Of a DNA stretch of 14,879 nt, positions 6,512 to 14,314 are shown piece by piece. The notes beneath the pieces were generated by a model, which saw only the letters and a list, made by a program, of their open reading frames with translations, searched no databases and had not been told where the DNA came from. Each line of letters starts with the position of its first letter. Position 1 is the stretch's first letter. The stretch lies in assembly GCA_945874115.1 (NCBI GenBank), contig CAMCFD010000036.1:1-14879 (forward strand). Direction: 5' to 3'. Source of the stretch: Rickettsia typhi. Lineage in GTDB: Bacteria; Pseudomonadota; Alphaproteobacteria; Rickettsiales; UBA1997. The position numbers were made by a program, and so were the translations under genes.

Positions 6512-8425
6512 TTAAACCAATAATTTTAGCGCTAAATCAACGATTTTATCCGCCGAAATTCCAGCTTCGTCTCGCATCGCCGAAATTGTGTTTTGTTCGA
6601 TGAATTTATCAGCCATAAACATTGCGCGAAACTTGAAATTTTGACGCTCAAACAAGCCATTTTCAAGCAAAAATTGTGTAATTATCGAGCCAAATCCGCC
6701 AATTGAACCTTCTTCCACCACGATAAAAATTTCGTGCGATTTCGCTAAATCTAAAACTAAATTTTCGTCGAAAGGCTTGGCAAATCTGGCGTCGACGATT
6801 GTGATGTCGATATTTAATTTTTCTTTTATTTTTTTTGCCGCAACCAAAACCTCTTCAAGCATTGATCCATATGACAAAATGGCGATTTTTTGGCCTTTTT
6901 GAATCATTCGACCTTTGCCGATTTCTAAAACTTCATTATCGCTGAAATCAATTGCGCAAGAAGCCTCTCCGCGCGGATATCGCACGGCACTTGGGCGATC
7001 GTTAATTGAGTTTGCGGTGTTTATCATTTTAACCAATTCTTGACCGTCGCTTGACGCCATCAACACGAAATTCGGCAGATTTATAAGATAAGCAACATCG
7101 AACGAGCCACAATGCGTTGGGCCGTCAGCGCCAACGAATCCGGCGCGATCAATCATAAATCGCACGGGCAATTTTTGCACCGCGACGTCGTGAACCACTT
7201 GATCATAAGCGCGCTGTAAAAAAGTAGAATAAATTGCGCAATATGGCTTTAACCCTTCACAGGCAAGGCCAGCGGCGAAAGTGACAGCATGCTGTTCGGC
7301 GATTCCTACATCGAAAAATTTGTCGGGGTGTTTTTGTGCAAAGCTGTCAAGACCAGTGCCTGATGGCATCGCCGCCGTTATTGCCATAATTTTCTTGTCC
7401 GAGTCAGAAAGAACACTTAGACGCTCGCCAAAAACTTTACTGTAAGATGGGAATTGCGATTTTTTCTTTTCTTGAACTCCTGTTTCTGGGTTGAATTTCG
7501 CGACCGCGTGAAGCCTGTCTTCGCTTTTCATGACTTCGTTATAACCCTTGCCTTTTTGCGTGACGCAGTGGATTAAAATTGGATCAGCCGAATTATCGTC
7601 GCGAATATTCTTTAAAATCGGCACCAAAACCTCGAGATTGTGGCCGTCGATTGGGCCGATATAATAAAAACCCATTTCTTCAAAAATATTGCCACCCATC
7701 CACCATTCTTTGGCCGCCTTCTCAAATTTACGTAGGCCGTGTGCCACTTTTTGTGCGCGGAATTTATGCGATAGTTTTTTCGAAATATCGCGAATTTTTA
7801 GGTAAGATTTGGATGAAGCCAAGCGCGATAAATAGTGCGACATGGCGCCAGTTGGGGGCGCAATCGACATGTCGTTATCGTTTAAAATTACGATCAGGCG
7901 ATTATTTTCGTAGAATTCATCACTCAGCGCACCCGCGTTATTCATGGCTTCATAGGCCATTCCCGCCGACATTGCGCCGTCACCGATCACGGCAATTGTG
8001 TGCGATTTTTCGCCTTTTATTTTTTTCGCGACGTTGATTCCGAGTGCCGCAGAAACTGAGGTTGAGCTGTGTCCGGCGCCAAATGGGTCATATTCGCTTT
8101 CGGCGCGTCGCGTAAAACCCGCTAAACCTTCGGGCTGGCGGATTGTCTTGATTTTATTTTTTCGCCCCGTAAGAATTTTGTGTGGATAGGCTTGGTGGCC
8201 AACGTCCCAGATTATGGCGTCGTTTGGCGTGTCGAAAACGTAATGTAGCGCAACGGTGAGTTCAACAACGCCAAGGCCTGCGCCAAGATGTCCACCGGTG
8301 TGTGCTACGGCATCAATCGTCGCGCTTCTTAGCTCATCGGCGATTTTTTGCAAATCACTCTCGTCAAACTGTCTGAGATCGCGCGGATAGTTTATTTTAT
8401 CGAAAAATTTTTCGTTTTTGAGCAT
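6512..8425 (-). CDS. dxs: 1-deoxy-D-xylulose-5-phosphate synthase
   Basis: The 637-residue thiamine-diphosphate enzyme condenses pyruvate with glyceraldehyde 3-phosphate to DXP, the first step of the MEP isoprenoid pathway and a precursor of vitamin B6 and thiamine. The N-terminal half has HTGGHLGAGLG (42-52), WDVGHQAYPHKILTGR (73-88), the cofactor motif GDGAMSAG (148-155) and NDNDMSIAPP (182-191). The pyrimidine-binding half has DVGIAEQHAVTFAAGLA with the catalytic Glu at 377, followed by the YSTFLQRAYDQ block (399-409) and DRAGFVGADGPTH. The C-terminal transketolase-type domain is complete. Length is typical. The ATG at 8425 lies only 8 nt from a promoter-like -10, so the transcript may be nearly leaderless. 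It is divergent from the MFS-pdxJ pair, whose second gene also uses DXP. Confidence 0.98.
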   Translation of the reverse strand: MLKNEKFFDKINYPRDLRQFDESDLQKIADELRSATIDAVAHTGGHLGAGLGVVELTVALHYVFDTPNDAIIWDVGHQAYPHKILTGRKNKIKTIRQPEGLAGFTRRAESEYDPFGAGHSSTSVSAALGINVAKKIKGEKSHTIAVIGDGAMSAGMAYEAMNNAGALSDEFYENNRLIVILNDNDMSIAPPTGAMSHYLSRLASSKSYLKIRDISKKLSHKFRAQKVAHGLRKFEKAAKEWWMGGNIFEEMGFYYIGPIDGHNLEVLVPILKNIRDDNSADPILIHCVTQKGKGYNEVMKSEDRLHAVAKFNPETGVQEKKKSQFPSYSKVFGERLSVLSDSDKKIMAITAAMPSGTGLDSFAQKHPDKFFDVGIAEQHAVTFAAGLACEGLKPYCAIYSTFLQRAYDQVVHDVAVQKLPVRFMIDRAGFVGADGPTHCGSFDVAYLINLPNFVLMASSDGQELVKMINTANSINDRPSAVRYPRGEASCAIDFSDNEVLEIGKGRMIQKGQKIAILSYGSMLEEVLVAAKKIKEKLNIDITIVDARFAKPFDENLVLDLAKSHEIFIVVEEGSIGGFGSIITQFLLENGLFERQNFKFRAMFMADKFIEQNTISAMRDEAGISADKIVDLALKLLV

Positions 8426-8433
8426 TTTAATAT

Positions 8434-8462
8434 TTTATAAAAACTAGCTAATTAATTGTCGA
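8434..8462 (-). promoter_or_regulatory. probable promoter of dxs
   Basis: On the minus strand TCGACA (8457-8462), a 17-nt spacer and TATAAA (8434-8439). Transcription would start about 2 nt before the dxs ATG, predicting a leaderless or nearly leaderless message. Confidence 0.5.
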
Positions 8463-8690
8463 TTTTTTCAACAATTTAAATCTTGAATTTCGTTGAAAGA
8501 TGGTCATTTTTAAAGAAAAAAGCCCAAAAAATAGCAAAAAATTCTTAATTTTAGCATTTTTTAGAAAAAACTAATTTAGAGAAATATCGAGCAAAAAACC
8601 ATCGAAAGCAAGTCAAATTTTAGGGCAAAAAAATCATCAAAACCCGTAAAAGCACTAATTTTAGCGCTGCAAAACTAGAAGCAATAAACA
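8463..8690. other. divergent spacer between dxs and the MFS gene
   Basis: Together with the two promoters, the gap 8426-8761 is 336 bp. The middle is very AT-rich with A and T runs and short repeated words such as AATTTTAGC (8551-8559 and 8657-8665 region). I see no ORF with coding character, no RNA gene and no strong hairpin. Confidence 0.6.
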
Positions 8691-8718
8691 TTGCCCTTTT
8701 AAAATAAATTTCTATAAT
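8691..8718 (+). promoter_or_regulatory. sigma70-type promoter of the MFS-pdxJ operon
   Basis: TTGCCC (8691-8696), a 16-nt spacer and a perfect TATAAT (8713-8718). The start near 8725 gives a leader of about 37 nt. The architecture is the same as at rplY (16-nt spacer, TATAAT). Confidence 0.65.
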
Positions 8719-8761
8719 TTAACATTGTAAGCCATTATTTACAATATTTCAAGCAACTTTT

Positions 8762-9961
8762 ATGCGAAAATTAATTCGTTTCGGACTCGATCAAAATTTA
8801 GTCGCATTAATTTATTTATTGCTCAGCATTTTAATCGCCTCAATTGCCGTTGGAATCAATATTATCGCGTTTCCGGCCGTGTTAATTTCTCATGATGTTG
8901 CGGCTTTGCAAATCGGATTTTCATCAACTAACGAAATTATTTTCGGGGTTGCGATGTCATTTTTTCTCAGTCAAATCGTGTCGCGCCTTACTGCGATGAG
9001 AACAGCCTTCATAATCGCAATTTTTTACGCGCTAATTGTCGCGACAATTTTTTTCTATCAAAATTTCTATTTATGGCTTTTGTTATCAGGGCTTGGTGGC
9101 GCTTGCTGGTTCTCACTTTTCGTCATTCGTCAAGCCTGGATAAATCACCTGATTATCGACAGAAATCGCAGCGTAATTTTGGCACTAACGACCACAATTT
9201 TTTGCTTCGGATTTGTCATTGGCTCGTTCTTAGTCAAGCATTTTGGGGCGCTAAATCACTTGTCATTTCTAATTTCAGCCGGCTTGATTTTAATTTCGGT
9301 TTTGATGCTTTTTTTGATCAGAAAAACACAGCCCACAAAAATTGATTCACAAAAAATTAGCTTCAGAGAATTTATCGCAAAAGAGCCAAAAACCTCTGTC
9401 GCAAGGTTTTTGCTCGATTTACAGGCGGGTTGCTTAGTCTGTTTGGGCGTAGTTTTTGGCGTGAAAATCGGCCTTAGCGTTGAAAATGCTGGGTTTTTAA
9501 TCGGGGCCTTTATGGCAAGCGGACTCTTCGACCTTTACGCCGGATTTTTAGTGCGCGATCTTAACCGCTCAAAGCTTATTATGACAGGGTTCTTAGGCTG
9601 TTTGTCAACGATGATTTTTGGGTTAATTTTTTATAAATCTTACATAGCCTTGCTCGCGTGCTTCTTCTTTTTTGGAGCGTCGTGCGCCTTAATTATGGTC
9701 GCAACTCTTACGATAATTAACGAATCTTTTGCGAAAGAAAAATTGGTCGCAGCAAACGCAACTTTTCAGGCGATTGGCTCTTGTGGCTCGGTTTTAGGGT
9801 GTTTTGCCGGTGGAATTTTTATCGATTTATTTGACTTTTACGGATTTTTCGCCATAATAATTATGGCAAATTTGTTATATTTCATCTATATATTATTTGG
9901 CCCAGAAGCTAGAAACAAAAGACATAAACACAGTTATGGTAAAAATAAAATCGTTAATTAA
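8762..9961 (+). CDS. Major facilitator superfamily transporter
   Basis: The 399-residue inner-membrane protein has about 11-12 hydrophobic helices in two halves separated by a hydrophilic loop at about 188-210 (KTQPTKIDSQKISFREF). A short basic motif follows helix 2 (SRLTAMRTAF, about 74-83), where MFS proteins carry their loop 2-3 signature, and the second half has a similar RDLNRSK element. GGACWFSLFVIRQAW around 112-126 is typical of a drug- or metabolite-exporter-like permease. The substrate cannot be assigned. The stop is 2 nt from the pdxJ ATG, so the two are almost certainly cotranscribed; whether the transporter moves a B6 vitamer or is simply a neighbour is open. No Shine-Dalgarno sequence is seen before the ATG at 8762. 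Confidence 0.85.
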   Translation: MRKLIRFGLDQNLVALIYLLLSILIASIAVGINIIAFPAVLISHDVAALQIGFSSTNEIIFGVAMSFFLSQIVSRLTAMRTAFIIAIFYALIVATIFFYQNFYLWLLLSGLGGACWFSLFVIRQAWINHLIIDRNRSVILALTTTIFCFGFVIGSFLVKHFGALNHLSFLISAGLILISVLMLFLIRKTQPTKIDSQKISFREFIAKEPKTSVARFLLDLQAGCLVCLGVVFGVKIGLSVENAGFLIGAFMASGLFDLYAGFLVRDLNRSKLIMTGFLGCLSTMIFGLIFYKSYIALLACFFFFGASCALIMVATLTIINESFAKEKLVAANATFQAIGSCGSVLGCFAGGIFIDLFDFYGFFAIIIMANLLYFIYILFGPEARNKRHKHSYGKNKIVN

Positions 9962-9963
9962 AA

Positions 9964-10686
9964 ATGGCAAAAATAAGACTTGGTGTTAATATTGATCACG
10001 TGGCAACCATTAGAAATGCTCGCGGCTCTGCGCATCCAAGCCCAGTGAAGGCGGCGCAATTGGCACAAAAATTTGGTGCAAATGGAATCACGATTCATCT
10101 GCGCGAAGACCGCCGCCACATTCGCGATGAAGATTTATCGCAAATCAAAAAATCGATAAAATTACCGATAAATCTCGAAATGGCCGCAACCGAAGAAATG
10201 CTTGCGATCGCCCTTAAAACCAAGCCAAATGCGGTTTGCATTGTGCCCGAAAAGCGCCGCGAAATCACAACAGAAGGCGGACTTGACGTCGTTAAATATC
10301 GCAAAATTTTAGCACCGATGATAAAAAAATTACACAGCAAAAAAATTCGCGTGTCACTTTTTGTTGCGGCAAACGAAGCTCAAATCAAGGCTTGCGCCGA
10401 GGTCGGGGCCGATATAATTGAAATTCACACCGGAGAATTTTGTCATTTATTTGACGCAAAAAAAGACGTAGCTCAAGAATTTTCAATGATTCAAAAATGC
10501 GCAACTCTTGCCGCAAGCCTTGGCCTTGAATGCCACGCGGGGCATGGATTAAATTATGAAACAGCAGCCAAAATTGCCAAAATAAAAGAAATATGCGAAC
10601 TTAACATTGGACATTTTTTGATTGGCGAGGCAATTTTTGACGGTCTTGAAAAAGTTATCAAAAAAATGAAGAAGGCAATAAAATAA
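9964..10686 (+). CDS. pdxJ: Pyridoxine 5'-phosphate synthase
   Basis: The 240-residue TIM-barrel enzyme joins DXP and 3-amino-2-oxopropyl phosphate to give pyridoxine 5'-phosphate, the ring-forming step of the DXP-dependent vitamin B6 route. The start LGVNIDHVATIRNARG (6-21) binds substrate; H45 and the loop in ITIHLREDRRHI (42-53), E72 in NLEMAAT and H194 in CHAGHGLNY match the catalytic residues of E. coli PdxJ (H45, E72, H193). IGEAIFDGL near the C terminus is the phosphate-binding end of the barrel. Full length. It is the second gene after the MFS transporter and would depend on that promoter. Its substrate DXP is made by dxs, transcribed divergently 1.5 kb away. Confidence 0.97.
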   Translation: MAKIRLGVNIDHVATIRNARGSAHPSPVKAAQLAQKFGANGITIHLREDRRHIRDEDLSQIKKSIKLPINLEMAATEEMLAIALKTKPNAVCIVPEKRREITTEGGLDVVKYRKILAPMIKKLHSKKIRVSLFVAANEAQIKACAEVGADIIEIHTGEFCHLFDAKKDVAQEFSMIQKCATLAASLGLECHAGHGLNYETAAKIAKIKEICELNIGHFLIGEAIFDGLEKVIKKMKKAIK

Positions 10687-10818
10687 AGCCATCGGGATAA
10701 GTTTTTCGGATTTTTTTTCGCAAAGATTATGTTGCTAATATTTTTGGCAAAATAAATTATTACTCACACGGTCGCGACAAGATTGCACTAAATATTTTAT
10801 AAAATAAAACATAAAAAT

Positions 10819-11769
10819 ATGTCAAAAGATTATAAAAAATATTATGATTTTTCGCCAAATCTTGACGCCCCTCCTCTAGAATCAGAAGAAGATGACTTTT
10901 TAATCCCAGAAATTTGCATGTACCATGTTCAGTTTAAAGCCCTTGGATTACAGCAACTTTTAGAGTATTATAAGCGAGAGAAAGATTATGATTTAGACAT
11001 CACGATAATAGAGAAATCTGGTGCATTTTCATCGCAAAATGCAAAAAAAGAATTAGAGATTAGAAATATTTTTTCAAGACTTGGAAATAATCAAATTGCC
11101 GGACTAATATTTATGATGAACGGAGAAGAAGGAAACTTGATTCATGCCACTCCTTTTTTAATTGCGAGAAAAAATGACAAGCTTATACTTATAAAATTCG
11201 AGAAAGATTTAAGTATTTTTGCAAAAGCAAGCGACATTGAAACCGTCATGGTTGCAAATTATCACATCGGCATGAAATATGTTTTGCAACACGACATTGT
11301 GTCTTGCGCAACCTTTAGTTTCAACACTTTGAAAAATTGTCTTTTAGATGACGATTTTCTAAAATCTTGCCTTGACGACGCTAAGCCAACATTGAAAGTT
11401 AAAGAAAGAATGGGACAAAGCAGGCTTTATGAAGCTAGTTTTAAAGCGGCTTACCGCGCTTCGGTCGATGAAAAAGAACACATACAATTTCAAGATGATT
11501 ATGGCGCAATAAATCTTAAAGCTTGGTTTAAAGGTCACGATTATGCTAGAAAAATCAACCCTTCTCACCTTGATTTGCTTGACGATTATAATCGTAAATT
11601 ATTTTTGCGAATCGATGAAAGAAGGCGAGAAATAAAGGCTAATGTAGGAATGCCAGAAGCCGAGACTGGTGATGATTTGTTTAGAGGCGCCGACATTGAC
11701 TTGCCAGATAATTCACCAGAAAAGCCGAAATCAACAAAAGACGAGGTGATTTCGACCCCGATAAAATAA
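10819..11769 (+). CDS. Candidate YopJ-like (clan CE) acetyltransferase/Cys protease, orphan
   Basis: I do not recognise this 316-residue protein by overall sequence, but its centre resembles the YopJ/AvrRxv family. H109 lies in LIHATPFLIARKNDKLILIKFE, which also supplies E128. Then Q157 and C163 lie in LQHDIVSCATFSFNTLKN. The order His, Glu 19 residues later, then Gln-x5-Cys followed by a FSF-type helix matches the YopJ catalytic arrangement (H109, E128, C172 there). The spacing between Glu and Cys is shorter here. The flanks are charged and helical, the last 45 residues are acidic, Pro-rich and probably disordered, and there is no signal peptide or membrane helix. YopJ proteins are injected effectors that acetylate host proteins; if this is one, a secretion system elsewhere would be needed. 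The gene is isolated between pdxJ and the tRNA-Ser hairpin region. A possible promoter (GCGACA, then TTATAA 17 nt on) lies at about 10773-10801. The family call is inference. Confidence 0.55.
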   Translation: MSKDYKKYYDFSPNLDAPPLESEEDDFLIPEICMYHVQFKALGLQQLLEYYKREKDYDLDITIIEKSGAFSSQNAKKELEIRNIFSRLGNNQIAGLIFMMNGEEGNLIHATPFLIARKNDKLILIKFEKDLSIFAKASDIETVMVANYHIGMKYVLQHDIVSCATFSFNTLKNCLLDDDFLKSCLDDAKPTLKVKERMGQSRLYEASFKAAYRASVDEKEHIQFQDDYGAINLKAWFKGHDYARKINPSHLDLLDDYNRKLFLRIDERRREIKANVGMPEAETGDDLFRGADIDLPDNSPEKPKSTKDEVISTPIK

Positions 11770-11931
11770 GGCCGCGACGATTTTTGTTGCATTTTAATTT
11801 CATTTGAATAAAATGAGGAAAGTTGAGTAAATTTGGCCCCGATTTTGCTTTTAAAAGGCTATTTTAGTGCAATTTTGTGAGATTTTCACTAAATTTCACA
11901 CTCAAAAAAACAAGTTTTATTTCCCCTTAAA

Positions 11932-12031
11932 GACAGGTGACCGAGTGCCTGACTCCGCTTTATCGGAGTAAAATAAATTTAAACCGCGCTTCGCAAGCGA
12001 GTTTGGTTTAGCCTTGAGGAAAGCTCTCAAG
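11932..12031 (+). repeat. partial tRNA-Ser copy followed by three tandem hairpins
   Basis: Bases 11932-11947 match tRNA-Ser positions 12051-12066 at 15 of 16 sites (GACAGGTGACCGAGTG against GACAGGTGGCCGAGTG), 119 bp upstream of the tRNA. The copy then departs from tRNA sequence and runs into three hairpins: ACTCCG/CGGAGT (11952-11969), TAAACC/GGTTTA with an inner CGCTT/AAGCG (11980-12010), and CTTGAG/CTCAAG (12013-12031). This could be a decayed tRNA copy, a palindromic element inserted beside the tRNA, or a structured precursor. Confidence 0.6.
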
Positions 12032-12049
12032 AAAATCGGATTTTTATAT

Positions 12050-12139
12050 GGACAGGTGGCCGAGTGGTTTAAGGCAGCAGTCTTGAAAACTGCCGAGGGT
12101 TCACGCCCTCCGTGAGTTCAAATCTCACCCTGTCCGCCA
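12050..12139 (+). tRNA. tRNA-Ser (anticodon TGA)
   Basis: A 7-bp acceptor stem GGACAGG/CCTGTCC, D arm, anticodon stem GCAGT/ACTGC around the loop CTTGAAA (anticodon TGA), a long class II variable arm GAGGG...CCCTC, a T arm with TTCAAAT, discriminator G and encoded CCA. It is 90 nt long, as expected for serine, and reads UCA-type codons. Confidence 0.97.
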
Positions 12140-12143
12140 TATT

Positions 12144-12166
12144 AAAAAAAATCTTCGATTTTTTTT
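12144..12166 (+). terminator. probable terminator of tRNA-Ser
   Basis: AAAAAAAATC (12144-12153) and GATTTTTTTT (12157-12166) form a perfect 10-bp stem with a 3-nt loop beginning 4 nt after the tRNA 3' end. The stem is AT-only apart from one pair, but the T run and position fit. Confidence 0.6.
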
Positions 12167-12170
12167 AGGG

Positions 12171-12219
12171 AGACCTTGATTCTCTCGCAAGTTCATAGGA
12201 AGCAAAGCTTCCCTGGTCT
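12171..12219. repeat. nested palindromic element after tRNA-Ser
   Basis: AGACC (12171-12175) pairs with GGTCT (12215-12219), enclosing a perfect GGAAGC-AAA-GCTTCC hairpin (12198-12212). It lies directly after the tRNA terminator and is similar in scale to the hairpins upstream of the tRNA. It could be a short interspersed palindromic repeat; the family is not identifiable here. Confidence 0.5.
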
Positions 12220-12585
12220 TCATCATACAATTTTCATTATTCGAACTTTTTTCTCAGTATAATTTTGAAATCAAGAAACTTTCCTCTTTTCAGATTGGGA
12301 TTTAACTTTCGTATTGAAATAATGCGTCAGAACTATTAATATAAAATCTTGGTTAGATTCACAGAGTTTTGTGAAAAGGACAGGCAAAATCTTAATTGGG
12401 GCGGATGTCAACTTTAAACAATGATAAAGCAGGAAGTTTGACTTGAAGTTTAAGGAATGGGTCGGAAATGATTCTAGCGCGAGATTTAAAAAATGGAAAT
12501 GAACATTCGAAAATGAGTTATAAACCCATTCCCGCACCGGCGTAAATAAGTTGATATGAAAATTTTTTTCAAGCTAAAACAATCA
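12220..12585. other. intergenic stretch without a convincing gene
   Basis: No RNA gene or strong signal is seen. The only uninterrupted reading frame (minus, 12271-12537) has a composition and residue pattern unlike its neighbours and no recognisable motif. On the plus strand the frame from 12381 reads like protein in pieces (for example KFDLKFKEWVGNDSSARF) but is broken by adjacent TGA and TAA codons at 12423-12428 and later stops, so it may be a decayed gene. Base composition is somewhat less A/T-biased than the surrounding spacers. Confidence 0.4.
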
Positions 12586-13329
12586 TTAAAAAATCTCCGC
12601 AAAACCCATAAAAACCAACCTTGCCGCTAAAATCAAAACAACTGATGTCACGACAAACCTAAAAGTTTTTTGCGGAATTTTATCAAGAATCTTCACGCCA
12701 ACCAACATTCCAAAATAAGCGCACAGCATCGCGCCAGACACGAGTAAGATCCAAGGTGTTAAAGAAAATCCCAGAAGCGCGAACAATACAATCTTCGTAA
12801 AATGTATCACACTTTGCAGCGTCGCTTGCGTGCTGATCATTTCTTTTTTCTCGAGATTTTCTGCCAGCAAAAATGAACCGATCAAAATGCCAATCGCGCC
12901 AACAAACAAGCCAAGAGAACAGCTTATAAATCCGAGCAACATCCACTTCCCGCGCCAAGAAATATTCACACGAAATTTTGGCACGCAAGTCATGAAAATT
13001 ATGAATAAACCAATTATCAAATTAAACCATTTTTCTGGCAATGGTGTTAAATAAAAATAACCCACAACCGCGCCAATCAAGGCGCCAATGATTGATTCTT
13101 TGCCAATTTTCCAATTTATATTTTGACGCAATTTATAGGCGCGTGAGCTGTTGCTTATGAATTGGATCATGCCGTGCAGAGGAATTAGAACTTCCATCCG
13201 CAAAAATTGCGCCATAACAACAAGCATGACGGTGCCGCCAATGAAGCCAATTGAGGCGGAAATTATCGCTGAAAAAAACGATGCGGCATAAATTATATAA
13301 AAATAATTTTCAAATTCAAAAATTGGCAT
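12586..13329 (-). CDS. TauE/SafE family sulfite-exporter-like permease
   Basis: The 247-residue inner-membrane protein has about seven to eight hydrophobic helices in two similar halves. The first half carries GFIGGTVMLVVM (28-39) and the loop with LIPLHGMIQFISNSSRA (48-64), matching the TauE/SafE pattern of a glycine-rich first helix followed by a conserved His-containing helix. The second half has FVGAIGILIGSFLLA (about 141-155) and ATLQSVIHFTKI. Members move sulfur-containing or other organic anions; the substrate here cannot be told. The ATG at 13329 follows a T/A-rich leader without a Shine-Dalgarno sequence. It lies 57 nt downstream of the SDR gene on the same strand and could share its transcript. 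Confidence 0.87.
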   Translation of the reverse strand: MPIFEFENYFYIIYAASFFSAIISASIGFIGGTVMLVVMAQFLRMEVLIPLHGMIQFISNSSRAYKLRQNINWKIGKESIIGALIGAVVGYFYLTPLPEKWFNLIIGLFIIFMTCVPKFRVNISWRGKWMLLGFISCSLGLFVGAIGILIGSFLLAENLEKKEMISTQATLQSVIHFTKIVLFALLGFSLTPWILLVSGAMLCAYFGMLVGVKILDKIPQKTFRFVVTSVVLILAARLVFMGFAEIF

Positions 13330-13386
13330 TTTTTATAAAATTAGAATGAACGGGTCTTTATACTTTTGCGTCAAACACGAAGCTCA

Positions 13387-14292
13387 CTAAATCGATTTTT
13401 TCAAAGCTTCTTCAACCCCCTCAACCCTAAACTTATAGCCACTTTGCAGAAGTTTTTTTGGCGCGACATTTTGTCCGTTAAGCAATAATTCATCGGCCAT
13501 TTGTCCAAAAATTATCTTAGCAACAAAACTTGGCATATTAAAAAAACACGGGCGATTTAAAATTTTTGCCAAAATTCTAGAAAAATCTTGATTGGTTGAA
13601 ACATTTGGCGCTGTAAGGTTTATGGCGCCTGAAATATTTTCTTTATTAATTATATGATTGATCGCCCCAATAAAATCATCAAGAAAAATCCAGCTTAAAT
13701 ATTGATTTCCGCTGCCGATTTTTCCGCCAAGTCCAAGGCTAAATGGCAATAACATTTTTTTCATTATTCCGCCATTTTTGCCGATTACAACTCCGGTTCG
13801 AACTATTGCCAATCTTGATTTGTTAGAAATTTTCGATGCGGCACTTTCCCAGTCTTCGCAGAGATTTTGAGAGAATAGTTTTCGATCTTTTATTTTAGAA
13901 TCTTCATCAAAAATTTGGTCTTTGGAAACGCCATAATAACCAATTGCACTGCCGCTGATTACAAGCTTCGGTGGCGTTTTTGAATTATTGATAATTTGCA
14001 CCAATTTTTTTGTTACATCAATTCTGCTTGAATAAATTTTTTGCTTAATATTTTTTGTCCATCTTTGCGAAATCGCTTCTCCACAAAGGTTTATAACGAT
14101 ATCGAAATTCATCTCGATTTCTAAATTATCGATATAATTTATTGCTGATTTTTGCTTAAGAAGTTTTTTATTTCTAGTGAGAATCGTAATTTTATGGCCG
14201 TCTTTTAAAATTTCTGCAACCAGCTTTGAGCCAATAAATCCAGTGCCTCCGGTGATTAAAAATTTTTGATTTTTCTTATCTAAATTTATCAT
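13387..14292 (-). CDS. TIGR01777/YfcH-like NAD(P)-dependent epimerase (SDR39U-type)
   Basis: This 301-residue extended short-chain dehydrogenase-like protein has a Rossmann nucleotide-binding motif TGGTGFIG at 14-21 and family-specific blocks: INLCGEAISQRW at 67-78, SRIDVTKKLV at 89-98, SGSAIGYYG at 113-121, RTGVVIGKNGG at 165-175 and LSWIFLDDFIGAI at 199-211. The C-terminal DUF1731 domain (about 250-300) is seen in FGQMADELLLNGQNVAPKKL. The standard SDR YxxxK catalytic pair is not in its usual form, as is typical of this family, and the substrate is unknown. Full length, with the first ATG at 14292. The long inverted repeat at 14315-14385 lies immediately upstream and may influence its expression. 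Confidence 0.9.
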   Translation of the reverse strand: MINLDKKNQKFLITGGTGFIGSKLVAEILKDGHKITILTRNKKLLKQKSAINYIDNLEIEMNFDIVINLCGEAISQRWTKNIKQKIYSSRIDVTKKLVQIINNSKTPPKLVISGSAIGYYGVSKDQIFDEDSKIKDRKLFSQNLCEDWESAASKISNKSRLAIVRTGVVIGKNGGIMKKMLLPFSLGLGGKIGSGNQYLSWIFLDDFIGAINHIINKENISGAINLTAPNVSTNQDFSRILAKILNRPCFFNMPSFVAKIIFGQMADELLLNGQNVAPKKLLQSGYKFRVEGVEEALKKSI

Positions 14293-14314
14293 AAAATATC
14301 AGATTTTTTGAATA

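Noticed and set aside
7579..8037. 152-codon plus-strand ORF opposite dxs
   Set aside because: Antisense to the well-supported dxs; Arg/Pro-rich shadow product without motifs.
11932..12031. A second complete tRNA gene
   Set aside because: Only the first 16 bases match tRNA-Ser; no anticodon arm, T arm or acceptor 3' strand follows.
12271..12537. 88-codon minus-strand ORF
   Set aside because: No motif, promoter or start context, and the residue pattern looks like translated non-coding DNA; treated as spacer.
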